Assembly: GCA_021816925.1 (NCBI GenBank)
Contig: JAKAWQ010000029.1
Span: forward strand, 1 to 42,694
Length of the DNA stretch: 42,694 bases
Source: Pseudomonadota bacterium
GTDB taxonomy: Bacteria; Pseudomonadota; Alphaproteobacteria; Acetobacterales; Acetobacteraceae
Reading direction: 5' to 3'
Positions 35,185-42,694 of this stretch are shown piece after piece. The notes under the pieces were generated by a model, which searched no databases, was not told where the DNA came from, and saw only the letters and a program-made list of their open reading frames with translations. The stretch's first letter is position 1. Every line of letters starts with the position of its first letter. A program made the position numbers and the translations under genes.

Positions 35185-37392
35185 TCAGTCCTGGCTCACC
35201 CGGTCGGGCCGGCGGATCGTGATCGGCGGGGCCGCGGCGAGCGGGCCGTGCAGTGCCGAGCCGCGGCCGGAGAGGGAGGGATTGGTCATGAAATAGTCGT
35301 GCGCGGAGACCGGCCGGCGGCCGGGCTCGAGCCGGCGCCAGGCGGCGTCTGCGCCGAGCTCCCAGGACTGCATGGTGTCGCGCAGATTGACGACCATGAT
35401 CTGGTCGAGCACCTGGGCGTGCACTGTCGGGTTGTGGATCGGAACCATGGTCTCGATGCGCCACTCCATGTTGCGTGCCATCCAATCGGCACTGCTGATG
35501 AATACAAGGGCCTGGCGGGAGGGCAGTGCACGGCCGTTGCCGAACACGACGATTCGGCCGTGCTCGAGGAAGCGTCCGACGATCGATTTAACGCGGATGG
35601 TTTGCGAGAGCCCGGGCACGCCGGGACGGAGGCAGCAAATGCCGCGCACGATCGCCATTACCTTCACCCCCGCAGCGGAGGCAGCGTAGAGGCGATCGAT
35701 CAGCCGATCATCGACGAGGCTGTTCATCTTGAGCCAGATGCCGGCCGGCTTGCCCTCGGCGGCGAAGCCGATCTCGCGGTCGATCAGCGTTTCTATCGTG
35801 GAACGTATGGTGAGCGGTGAAAAGGCAAGCGCCTCCATGCGCTCGGGGCGTGCATAGCCGGTCATGTAGTTGAAGAGCCGCGAGGCGTCGCGTGTGAGGG
35901 CCGGCTCGCAGGTGAAGAAGCTGAGGTCGGTGTAGATGCGCGCGGTGATCGGATGGTAGTTGCCGGTGCCGAAATGCGCGTAGGCACGCATGCCGCCACC
36001 TTCGCGGCGGACGACGAGTGAGAGCTTGGCGTGCGTCTTGAGATCGGGCAAACCGTAGACCACCTGTACGCCCGCCGCCTCCAGGCTGCGCGCGAGACGG
36101 ATGTTCACCTCTTCGTCGAAGCGGGCACGCAATTCGATCACCGCGGTGACCGACTTGCCGGCCTCGGCGGCCTCGACCAGCGCCTTGACGATCGGGCTAT
36201 CGCGCGTGGTGCGGTAGAGCGTCTGCTTCACCGCGACGACGCTCGGGTCGGCCGCCGCCTGGCGAAGGAACTGCACGACGACGTCGAAGCTTTCGAATGG
36301 GTGGTGGACGATGATGTCCTTGGCGCGGATGGCGGCGAAGCAGTCGCCGCCGAAATCGCGGATGCGCTCGGGAAAACGGGGCGTGAAGGCCGGGAACTGC
36401 AGATCCGGCCGGTCATCGACGACCAGTGCGCGCAGATCGGCAAGACCGAGCAGGCCGGGGGCGACGAACGCCTCGCTCTCCGGCACGCCGAGCTCGTCGG
36501 CGACGAAGGCGCGCAGGTCCGCCGGCATTGTTGCGGCGACGGAAAGATGAATCGCAACCCCGCGGCGGCGGCGCTTGAGTGCACTCTCGTAGGAGCGCAC
36601 CAGATCCTCCGCCTCCTCCTCGAACTCGACGTCGGTGTCGCGGATCAGGCGGAAAAGGCCGCTGCCGAGCGGGCGGAAGCCGGGAAAGACGCGATCGAGG
36701 AAGCGATCGACCAGCGCCTCGAGCATGACGAAGCGGATCGGCTCCCCGGGCTTGCCGGGCAGCCGGACGAAGCGCTCGATCTGTGCCGGGAGCGGAATGA
36801 GCGCGCGCATGCCGTGCTGGTCTTCCTCGCGCACCAGCCGGAGTGCCAGCACGAGGCCCATGTTGGGGATGAAGGGGAAGGGATGGGCGGGGTCGATCGC
36901 GAGCGGAGTGAGCACGGCGAACACCCGCTCCATGAACCAGTGCTCGAGCCAGGCGTGCTCGGCGGGCGAGAGTTCGGTGGGGTCGCAGACGGTGAGGCCT
37001 GCCGTCTCGAGCTCGGCGCGGAGTTCCGACCACACGCGGCTCTGCTCGGCGATCAGGGCGTGCGCGCAGCGGCCGATCTCGGCCAGCTGCTGAGCCGGAG
37101 TGAGCCCGTCAGGCGAGGACTGGAGCACGCCGGCCTTGGCTTGGCCGATCAGGCCGGCGACGCGGACGGAGAAGAACTCGTCGAGATTGGAGGCGCTGAT
37201 CGAGACGAAGCGCAGCCGTTCGAGCAGCGGATGGCGACGGTTCTCGGCCTCTTCGACGACGCGGCGATTGAAGTCGAGCCAGGAGAGCTCGCGGTTGATG
37301 AATCGCTCCGGGCTTTCTCGCGAGATCGCCCGGGAGGGTGAAGGAGGCGGCGCCACCAGCACGGGCGCCGCCTCGATACGCTGGGTGCTCAT
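35185..37392 (-). CDS. ppk: Polyphosphate kinase 1
   Basis: A 735-residue PPK1 that makes polyphosphate from ATP, usually at the inner membrane. [21 protein letters not shown] is the classical N-domain, followed by [18 protein letters not shown]. In the C-domain, [35 protein letters not shown] (conserved His, autophosphorylation site type), [22 protein letters not shown] and [16 protein letters not shown] (second His) are intact. ATG 37392 (MSTQRIEA) is chosen; the open frame to 37728 is antisense-like and overlaps hdaA. Operon hdaA-ppk-ppx. Confidence 0.96.
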   Translation of the reverse strand: MSTQRIEAAPVLVAPPPSPSRAISRESPERFINRELSWLDFNRRVVEEAENRRHPLLERLRFVSISASNLDEFFSVRVAGLIGQAKAGVLQSSPDGLTPAQQLAEIGRCAHALIAEQSRVWSELRAELETAGLTVCDPTELSPAEHAWLEHWFMERVFAVLTPLAIDPAHPFPFIPNMGLVLALRLVREEDQHGMRALIPLPAQIERFVRLPGKPGEPIRFVMLEALVDRFLDRVFPGFRPLGSGLFRLIRDTDVEFEEEAEDLVRSYESALKRRRRGVAIHLSVAATMPADLRAFVADELGVPESEAFVAPGLLGLADLRALVVDDRPDLQFPAFTPRFPERIRDFGGDCFAAIRAKDIIVHHPFESFDVVVQFLRQAAADPSVVAVKQTLYRTTRDSPIVKALVEAAEAGKSVTAVIELRARFDEEVNIRLARSLEAAGVQVVYGLPDLKTHAKLSLVVRREGGGMRAYAHFGTGNYHPITARIYTDLSFFTCEPALTRDASRLFNYMTGYARPERMEALAFSPLTIRSTIETLIDREIGFAAEGKPAGIWLKMNSLVDDRLIDRLYAASAAGVKVMAIVRGICCLRPGVPGLSQTIRVKSIVGRFLEHGRIVVFGNGRALPSRQALVFISSADWMARNMEWRIETMVPIHNPTVHAQVLDQIMVVNLRDTMQSWELGADAAWRRLEPGRRPVSAHDYFMTNPSLSGRGSALHGPLAAAPPITIRRPDRVSQD

Positions 37393-37402
37393 GGCGGCGA
37401 TC

Positions 37403-38119
37403 CTACAGGAGGGGACGCTGGGGCAGCGAGACCGTCGCGGATCCGTCATCCTCGGCGGCCTGCTCTTGGGCGAGAAGCGGGTCGAGAGCCACGAGGGCAA
37501 GGCGCCGGCCGACCGGCCGCCCGGAGGCGAGCCCGGCGCGGTCCAGCCGGGCGACTGCCTCGGCGAGCGCGCTCGGGTGCCGTGGCAGCTGGGCCAAAAG
37601 CCAGGCCTCGAGCGCAGGTGCCAGCACGAGCTGGCGGGCGGACAACAGGCGGGCGAACAAGACCGCGAGCAGTGCCCCCTCCAGTGCGCCAACCTCGACG
37701 GCGGCGGTGGCGGTGAGCCGGCTGGCAAGGTCGGGCAGCCGGACCTTCCAGCGCGAGGGCGGCGCGCGACCGGCCATCAGCAGGGTGCGGCCGGCCTCCG
37801 CCGCCGCGTTCAGGAGATGGAGGAGGGTGGCTTCCGCAGGGGCGAGGTCTGCGTCGTCGAGAGCGAGCGCAGTGGTGAGCGAGGTCGTCGGCGCGGCGAG
37901 CGAGGGGCCGGTCACCACCACGGCGCCGACGCGGCGGGCCCAGATGTGCAGGAGATGCGACTTGCCGACCCCCGCCTCACCCCAGAGCGCGAGACGGCCG
38001 CCCGGCCATTCGGCGGGGCGGGCAAGCCAGCACCGGGCTTCGGCGTTGGCCGGCGAATCGAGGAAATCGGCTGGCGAGAACTCGGTCGTCTCCACGAAAG
38101 GCAGGGCCAACTGGCGCAA
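37403..38119 (-). CDS. hdaA: DnaA-like regulator HdaA
   Basis: A 238-residue DnaA-related AAA+ protein without the DnaA DNA-binding domain. In alphaproteobacteria HdaA stimulates ATP hydrolysis by DnaA after initiation, tethered to the sliding clamp. The N-terminal MRQLALPF is a clamp-binding type motif; Walker A is GEAGVGKSH (47-55) and Walker B is [10 protein letters not shown]. Arg-rich sensor sequence (LPDLASRL) is as expected. It lies 10 bp before ppk and 5 bp after the AI-2E permease gene, the usual alphaproteobacterial arrangement. Confidence 0.9.
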   Translation of the reverse strand: MRQLALPFVETTEFSPADFLDSPANAEARCWLARPAEWPGGRLALWGEAGVGKSHLLHIWARRVGAVVVTGPSLAAPTTSLTTALALDDADLAPAEATLLHLLNAAAEAGRTLLMAGRAPPSRWKVRLPDLASRLTATAAVEVGALEGALLAVLFARLLSARQLVLAPALEAWLLAQLPRHPSALAEAVARLDRAGLASGRPVGRRLALVALDPLLAQEQAAEDDGSATVSLPQRPLL

Positions 38120-38124
38120 CGCGC

Positions 38125-39324
38125 TCAGTCCTCCCTCGCCGATGGCGGATCCAGATAGAGCGGGCTCTCGAGGTAGCGGCGCAGCCAGAAGCGCGCGAGC
38201 ACGCCAAGCACCGCGGCCATCGGCACGGCGAGCAGGATGCCGAGGAAGCCGAAAGCAGCACCACCGGCGAACAGCGCGAAAATCACCCAGACAGCGTGCA
38301 GCTTCACCCGGTCGCCGAGGAAGCGCGGGTAGATCACGTAGGTCTCGAACTGGTTGCCGATGACGAACACCAAAGCGACGCGGATCAGACCGGACCAGAG
38401 CGGGAACTGCGCGAGCGCCAGGGCAGTCGAGATCGTGGCGCCGGTGATGGTGCCGACATAAGGGATGAACGAGAGGATCCCGGCGGCGAGCCCGACGATC
38501 AGCCCAAGGTCGAGCCCGACAAGAGTGAGGCCGGCGGCGTAGAAGAGTGCCAGGAAGAGGCAGCAGAGGAGCTGGCCGCGAAGCCAGGCCGAGAGGATGC
38601 GATCGACCTCCTGGGCCTGCGCGCGCAGCACCGCCGCATAGCGCCGTGGCAGCCAGGAATCCGCACGCGCCACCACCCGCGGCCAGTCGCGCAGGAGATA
38701 GAAGGCGACCACGGGGGTCACGATTGCGACCTCGGCCACATTGAAGAGGGCAACCCCGCCCGTAATCAGGCGCGTCAGGGCCTGCGCGACGAAGCTCAGG
38801 ACCGCGCCGCCCTGGCTCGCGATAAGGTCGCGCAGCTTGCTGTTAACGTAGTCCGGGCCGAGGCGCGCCTGCAGGTCGGTGACCAGCCGCTGCGCGACGT
38901 TGCGCAGTGCCAGCACGTAATCGGGCAGGTGCGCGACCAGCACTCCGACCTGCTGTGCGATCAGCGGATAAAGCAGCAGCACGACCATGAGGCCGACGGC
39001 GATCAGGCCGATGATGAGGATCAGGGCAGCTACCGGGCGCGGCACGCCGAGGCGAGTAAGCTGGTGTGCGACCGGATCGAGGAAATAGGCGATGCCGGAG
39101 GCCGCAACGAAGGGCAGCAGGATCGAGGAGAAGAGCGCGAGCACGAGCCAGAGAGCGAGGGCGACCCCGGCCACCAGTGCCCAACGCTGCAGGTGGGAGG
39201 CCTCGGCGGTGCCCGCCTCGGCAGCCGAAAGCACCGGCAGAGTGGGCTCGGGGAGCATCGGACTCGCAGGCCGTTCGGACCCCGAGGGCTCCGCTGGCCC
39301 GGCGTCGCGCCCGAGCGAATTCAC
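38125..39324 (-). CDS. AI-2E transporter-family permease
   Basis: A 399-residue AI-2E/PerM-family membrane protein with about eight helices. A Pro/Ser-rich cytosolic N-terminus is followed by LALFSSILLPFVAASGIAYFLDPV, PVAALILIIGLIAVGLM, a long amphipathic region and the characteristic LSFIPYVGTITGATIS and FLGDRVKLHAVWVIFALFAGG. The family exports or imports various small molecules; AI-2 itself is rarely the substrate outside enterics. GTG 39324 overlaps the upstream stop (GTGA), supporting this start; ATG 39258 is an alternative. Confidence 0.88.
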   Translation of the reverse strand: MNSLGRDAGPAEPSGSERPASPMLPEPTLPVLSAAEAGTAEASHLQRWALVAGVALALWLVLALFSSILLPFVAASGIAYFLDPVAHQLTRLGVPRPVAALILIIGLIAVGLMVVLLLYPLIAQQVGVLVAHLPDYVLALRNVAQRLVTDLQARLGPDYVNSKLRDLIASQGGAVLSFVAQALTRLITGGVALFNVAEVAIVTPVVAFYLLRDWPRVVARADSWLPRRYAAVLRAQAQEVDRILSAWLRGQLLCCLFLALFYAAGLTLVGLDLGLIVGLAAGILSFIPYVGTITGATISTALALAQFPLWSGLIRVALVFVIGNQFETYVIYPRFLGDRVKLHAVWVIFALFAGGAAFGFLGILLAVPMAAVLGVLARFWLRRYLESPLYLDPPSARED

Positions 39325-39890
39325 CTGAGCCACGCTGCGCGCCGCACATAGGCCGCGCCCGAGGCGAGCGTGCTCGCGGCCACCAGCCAGAGCAGCGGCA
39401 CCAGGACCGGCCGCACCGGGATGCCGATCGCGACGAAGAGAAGGGAGGCAGCGACGAGCATGATCTGCAGAGCCGTATTCACCTTCGATATGAAGAGCGG
39501 GCAGATCGCGACCGGCTGGCCGGCGACGAAAAGCAGAAGCACACCGCCCACGATCAGGAGATCGCGAAAAACGACCAGGATGGCGATCCAGTCCGGCAGC
39601 ACGTCGATTGCGGCCAGGGTGACGTACATGCTGACCAGCAGCACTTTGTCGGCCATCGGATCGAGGACGGCGCCGAAGGCACTGGCGCGGCCGTGCCGGG
39701 CAAGCCAACCATCCACCGCATCGGTTGCCCCGGCACCTAGGAACAGCCAAAAGACGGTGCCGAGATCATGGCGCAGCACCAGCCACACGGCGAGCGGGAC
39801 CGCGCAGAGGCGGGCGAAGGTGATGGCGTTGGGAAGCGTGAGGAGGCCGAGCGACGCGCTCCCGGCGACACGCGAGGAGCCGTCAGCCAT
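39321..39890 (-). CDS. CDP-alcohol phosphatidyltransferase
   Basis: A 189-residue integral membrane enzyme that moves a phosphatidyl group from CDP-diacylglycerol to an alcohol, PgsA-like in size. The active-site motif is TDAVDGWLARHGRASAFGAV followed by LDPMADK: Asp 57, Asp 60, Gly 61, Ala 64, Arg 65, Gly 73, Asp 77 and Asp 81 are all present, with the middle spacer one residue shorter than in E. coli PgsA. Five or six helices. ATG 39890 is chosen over GTG 39899. First gene of the block running through to ppx. Whether it is the phosphatidylglycerophosphate synthase cannot be decided. Confidence 0.88.
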   Translation of the reverse strand: MADGSSRVAGSASLGLLTLPNAITFARLCAVPLAVWLVLRHDLGTVFWLFLGAGATDAVDGWLARHGRASAFGAVLDPMADKVLLVSMYVTLAAIDVLPDWIAILVVFRDLLIVGGVLLLFVAGQPVAICPLFISKVNTALQIMLVAASLLFVAIGIPVRPVLVPLLWLVAASTLASGAAYVRRAAWLR

Positions 39891-40124
39891 GAGCGCCACC
39901 CATGGGCGCCGCCACGCGGACGTGGCGGATGAAGCGCTGCGATCCGATCCGCGGCGGGTTCGCCGTCATCGCCATACCCATGCATTCCGTTCGCCTCTTC
40001 ATATCCCGATTCCGAAGGTCGCCGTCATCGGGTAGGGTCGTTCCGGGCACCGGCTCCGTGCTTGCGCCAGGCGGCCGATTCCTGGTGCCCCGCGGCAACC
40101 GAGGCCAAGGGGCGAGAGCGGGGC

Positions 40125-41225
40125 ATGACGTCGGAACATACGCTGGGGCATAGCCCATCGGGGAGGATGCGGAACAGCACCACTTACCACACGGCGGGTG
40201 TCGATATCGGGGCCGGCGAGGCCCTGGTGGCGGAGATCCGGCCACTTGCCGCGGCGACGACGCGACCGGGCGTGCTGGGCGCGATCGGCGGGTTCGCCGC
40301 CGCCTTCGATCCACGTGCCGCGGGCTACACCGATCCGATCCTGCTGGCCGCCACCGACGGCGTCGGCACCAAGCTCGCACTGGCCCAGGCCTGCGGCAGG
40401 CACGACACGGTCGGCGTCGATCTCGTGGCGATGTGCGTCAACGATCTGGTGGTCCAGGGTGCCGAACCGCTGTTCTTCCTCGACTACTTCGCGACCGGGC
40501 GGCTCTCGGTGGCGGAGGCGCGGACGGTGATCGAAGGCATCGCCGGGGCCTGCCGGGAGGCCGGCTGTGCGTTGGTGGGGGGAGAGACTGCGGAGATGCC
40601 CGGCCTCTATCCACCCGGTGAATATGATCTTGCGGGCTTTGCGGTGGGCGCAACCGAGCGCGATGGCTTGCTGCCGCGGGATGTGGCAGCGGGCGATCTT
40701 GTGCTCGGCCTCGCCTCGAGCGGCGTGCATTCGAACGGGTTCTCACTGGTGCGGCGGATTGTCGGTGACGCCGGGCTCGCGTGGAATGCTCCTGCGCCTT
40801 TCGCGCCGGGCTGGGGGCTCGGCGAGGCGCTGCTTACACCGACCCGCCTTTATGTGCGCCCGGTGCTGGCGCTCGCCCGGGCCGGGCTCCTGAAAGCCGC
40901 GGCGCACATCACGGGCGGCGGCCTCCCCGGCAATCTGCGCCGCGTCCTTCCCCACGACACCGAGGCGGTCCTGGACCCGCACGCCTGGGAGGTGCCGGAG
41001 GTGTTTCGCTGGCTCGCGCGGACGGGTGGCGTGGCGGCGTCTGAGATGCTCCGGGTTTTCAATTGCGGGATCGGCATGGTGCTGGTCGTGGCGCCGGAGC
41101 GGGCCGCGGAGGCAGAGGCGCGGCTCACCAGCGGCGGCGAGCGTGTGTTCCGCGTCGGCCGCGTGCGGGCGGCGGACGGACCGGCCAAGGTTGCGATCTC
41201 CCCGCCGGCCGGATGGCCGGAATGA
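40125..41225 (+). CDS. purM: Phosphoribosylaminoimidazole synthetase (AIR synthase)
   Basis: Step 5 of purine synthesis: FGAM plus ATP gives AIR. The 366-residue protein has [102 protein letters not shown] and [13 protein letters not shown], all typical of PurM. ATG 40125 is used; ATG 40167 is closer to the conserved start but its GGGGAGG abuts the codon. The stop overlaps purN (ATGA). The 234-bp gap to the divergent phosphatidyltransferase gene must hold both promoters; no clear element was recognised. Confidence 0.96.
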   Translation: MTSEHTLGHSPSGRMRNSTTYHTAGVDIGAGEALVAEIRPLAAATTRPGVLGAIGGFAAAFDPRAAGYTDPILLAATDGVGTKLALAQACGRHDTVGVDLVAMCVNDLVVQGAEPLFFLDYFATGRLSVAEARTVIEGIAGACREAGCALVGGETAEMPGLYPPGEYDLAGFAVGATERDGLLPRDVAAGDLVLGLASSGVHSNGFSLVRRIVGDAGLAWNAPAPFAPGWGLGEALLTPTRLYVRPVLALARAGLLKAAAHITGGGLPGNLRRVLPHDTEAVLDPHAWEVPEVFRWLARTGGVAASEMLRVFNCGIGMVLVVAPERAAEAEARLTSGGERVFRVGRVRAADGPAKVAISPPAGWPE

Positions 41226-41854
41226 GGGTTCGCACGGCGGTCCTCATCAGCGGCCGCGGCAGCAACATGGCGGCCTTGATCCGTGCGGCGGCGGCGCCTG
41301 CGTTTCCGGCCGAGATCGCGCTCGTGATCTCGGACCGGGCCGCGGCGGCGGGGCTCGCGCTGGCGCGGGTCGCCGGCATCCCGACCAAAGTGATCGAAGT
41401 GCGGGGCGCTGCCCGCGCGCGGCACGAGGCAGAGATAGACGCGATGCTCGAGCGCCATCGGATCGGCCTCGTTTGTCTCGCCGGCTATTTGCATGTGCTC
41501 ACGCCCTTCCTGGTGGGGCGCTGGCGGGGGCGGATGCTCAACATCCATCCAAGCCTCCTGCCTGCCTTCCCGGGGCTTGAGACGCATGCGCGCGCGCTTG
41601 CCGCGGGGGCGAAGCTGCATGGCTGCACGGTGCACCTTGTGACCGAACAGCTTGATAGCGGGCCGATCCTGGCGCAGGCAGCCGTGCCGGTGCTGCCGGA
41701 CGACACGCCCGAGCGCCTGGCCGCGCGCGTGCTGATCCAGGAGCACCGCATCTATCCGCTCGCGCTCGCGATGATGGCGGGGGCGCGAGCGGAGACGGCG
41801 GCGGCGGATGCGGCGTTGATGAACCCCTTGCCGGCGCTTGAGCCGGCGCCGTAA
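41222..41854 (+). CDS. purN: Phosphoribosylglycinamide formyltransferase
   Basis: Step 3 of purine synthesis: transfers formyl from 10-formyl-THF to GAR. The 210 residues match Pur[16 protein letters not shown] binds the phosphate, the catalytic set is in [14 protein letters not shown] (Asn, His) and [13 protein letters not shown] (Asp), and [12 protein letters not shown] is the family signature region. It starts in the purM stop codon, so it is translationally coupled. Confidence 0.96.
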   Translation: MRVRTAVLISGRGSNMAALIRAAAAPAFPAEIALVISDRAAAAGLALARVAGIPTKVIEVRGAARARHEAEIDAMLERHRIGLVCLAGYLHVLTPFLVGRWRGRMLNIHPSLLPAFPGLETHARALAAGAKLHGCTVHLVTEQLDSGPILAQAAVPVLPDDTPERLAARVLIQEHRIYPLALAMMAGARAETAAADAALMNPLPALEPAP

Positions 41855-41912
41855 AAGCGGAGCGCCGACCTCGGCTGAGATGCCGAGAGATGAAGAGGGA
41901 CGACGCGCCGCG

Positions 41913-42068
41913 ATGGCCGAGACCGTCAGCAACCCAGAAGCCCCCGTCACGCCCGAGATGCTGCTCGACGACCGCGAGCATTTCTGGAGCGGGTTTTATC
42001 ACTTCGTCTGGACGGTGGCGGCCTTCCTCGCGCTGCTGCTGATCCTGATGGCGTATTTCCTGGTCTGA
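41913..42068 (+). CDS. aa3-type cytochrome c oxidase subunit IV (small)
   Basis: A 51-residue protein: acidic N-terminus (ETVSNPEAPVTPEMLLDD), then REHFWSGFYHFVWTV and a single hydrophobic helix (AAFLALLLILMAYFLV) to the stop. This shape and the GF-x-x-F-x-W before the helix fit the bacterial aa3 oxidase subunit IV family, a non-catalytic accessory helix of the inner-membrane oxidase. Longer starts at 41838 or 41880 are possible, but the family is about this short. No other oxidase genes are in view, as is usual for this subunit. Confidence 0.7.
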   Translation: MAETVSNPEAPVTPEMLLDDREHFWSGFYHFVWTVAAFLALLLILMAYFLV

Positions 42069-42079
42069 ACGCGGAAAGC

Positions 42080-42138
42080 GAGGGGGACAAACACAGCCGT
42101 GGTCGCTCGCACGGAGCCACTGCTCGGCTGTCCCCCTC
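42080..42138. terminator. Probable bidirectional terminator hairpin
   Basis: GAGGGGGACA (42080-42089) then GCCG (42096-42099, after a six-base bulge AACACA) pairs with CGGCTGTCCCCCTC (42125-42138). It sits between the oxidase subunit gene (+) and the converging MFS remnant (-), overlapping the remnant's stop. There is no clear T-run. Confidence 0.5.
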
Positions 42139-42520
42139 AGATCGCCACGGCCTCGAGCTGCTGGTCCGGCTCGATCCGCGGGAGGAGCAGTGTCGTCCAC
42201 TCCCCAAACCCCGGCACCACCGCGATCACGAACCAAGTCACCGCCGGCGATGTCACACTGATCAGGATCGTCCAGAGCAGCGTGCCGAGGATGAGCCCGA
42301 GCGCAAACATCGCGCCGAGCCAGCCGATCGCCGTGCCGCGCACGCGCGTCGGGAACGACTCCGCCCAGTAGGCATAGCCGGCGCCGGACCAAGTTCCGTT
42401 CGTCGCCTGGTAGACCAGGAAATAGACGATCCAGACCGCCGCCGGGTGGTGGACGAACATGAAGAGAAGATTGAGCGGGCCGGTCGCAAGCCCGGTCCAC
42501 ACCCTCATGACTCCCCTCAT
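42137..42520 (-). pseudogene. MFS transporter, C-terminal remnant cut by IS
   Basis: About 120 residues corresponding to the last four or so helices of a major facilitator: FMFVHHPAAVWIVYFLVYQ, then YAYWAESFPTRVRGTAIGWL (the ESFPTRVRG loop before helix 11), then GLILGTLLWTILI and a normal C-terminal tail to TGA. Upstream, the frame meets TAA at 42524-42526, which is the stop of a transposase, so the N-terminal two thirds and the native start are missing. The ATGs at 42520 and 42508 lie at or in the IS end. Not expected to be functional. Confidence 0.8.
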
Positions 42521-42523
42521 TTG

Positions 42524-42694
42524 TTAGACCGGCCCGAAAACGTCTGCGAAGAGCGGCTGGTCCTGTGGCATCTGAGAGGAGCGCTGCATCAACGGGTGTA
42601 GCCTGGTTTCCGGCATCGTCGGGATCAGGTCGTAAAGCATGCAACCTTGGCGGAACAGCGAATGGACCCGACGCTTGGCTGTGTTGGTCTTGAG
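42524..42694 (-). CDS. IS4-type transposase, C-terminal part (partial at window edge)
   Basis: The last 56 codons read RRVHSLFRQGCMLYDLIPTM, PETRLHPLM and end DQPLFADVFGPV before TAA. The HSLFRQG..(L/W)Y..IPTM and terminal (V/L)F...FG pattern is that of IS4-family DDE transposase C-termini. The start is beyond 42694. The IS terminus is probably within 42505-42523 (ACTCCCCTCATTT), directly against the MFS remnant. The family call is from motif memory. Confidence 0.65.
   Translation of the reverse strand, partial: LKTNTAKRRVHSLFRQGCMLYDLIPTMPETRLHPLMQRSSQMPQDQPLFADVFGPV

Noticed and set aside
1-42694. CRISPR arrays, tRNA/rRNA genes, prophage or known defence systems
   Set aside because: No regularly spaced repeats, cloverleaf-like sequences, integrase or Cas-like proteins were seen when reading through.

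Overview
This 42.7-kb window is GC-rich and very probably comes from an alphaproteobacterium of the Rhodospirillales/Acetobacterales type. Three things point there: the tightly packed order CDP-alcohol phosphatidyltransferase, AI-2E-family permease, HdaA, ppk, ppx; the adjacent purM-purN pair; and a tiny aa3-type cytochrome oxidase subunit IV. Genes are dense, start/stop overlaps are common (ATGA, GTGA, TTGA), and GC bias produces many long antisense shadow frames that are not genes.

Layout. (1) 1-190: 3' end of an ISAs1-like insertion sequence with an in-frame TGA in the transposase. (2) 280-3058: an MmgE/PrpD-family protein followed by a class III aminotransferase with a four-cysteine cluster. 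(3) 3266-4417: a CBS-domain protein of lower GC, interrupted by two mutually compensating frameshifts. (4) 4660-10554: aminopeptidase N, an MFS transporter divergent from an SDR oxidoreductase with a pair of identical palindromic operator candidates between them, and a family 2 glycosyltransferase. (5) 10576-16725 (minus): a branched-chain-type ABC importer (binding protein, LivH, a fused LivM-LivG, LivF) with a DegT-type aminotransferase at its 3' end. (6) 16726-17564: an 839-bp stretch without a convincing gene. (7) 17565-22111: malate synthase G, a GT4-like glycosyltransferase and an OtnK-type four-carbon acid sugar kinase in one plus-strand unit. (8) 22196-33585: an amidohydrolase divergent from a glutamate-1-semialdehyde-like aminotransferase, then a minus-strand operon transcribed as M81 (MlrC-like) metallopeptidase, two paralogous family 5 binding proteins, DppB, DppC, DppD, DppF. 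(9) 33676-39890 (minus): the conserved housekeeping block ppx, ppk, hdaA, AI-2E permease, CDP-alcohol phosphatidyltransferase (listed from low to high coordinate). (10) 40125-42068: purM, purN and the oxidase subunit IV. (11) 42137-42694: the C-terminal stub of an MFS transporter cut off by an IS4-type transposase that runs out of the window.

How it works together. Much of the window is scavenging metabolism: two ABC importers for amino-acid-like and peptide-like solutes, an MFS carrier, peptidases (PepN, MlrC-like), an amidohydrolase, two class III aminotransferases and entry enzymes for small acids (MmgE/PrpD, OtnK, malate synthase G). The most system-like part is 22-33.6 kb, where a substrate-binding pair, permease, ATPases and candidate hydrolases/transaminase look like one uptake-and-degradation module for a modified peptide or peptide-like compound. 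This is an inference from gene order; the substrate is unknown. No CRISPR array, rRNA, tRNA, phage or recognised defence system was seen.
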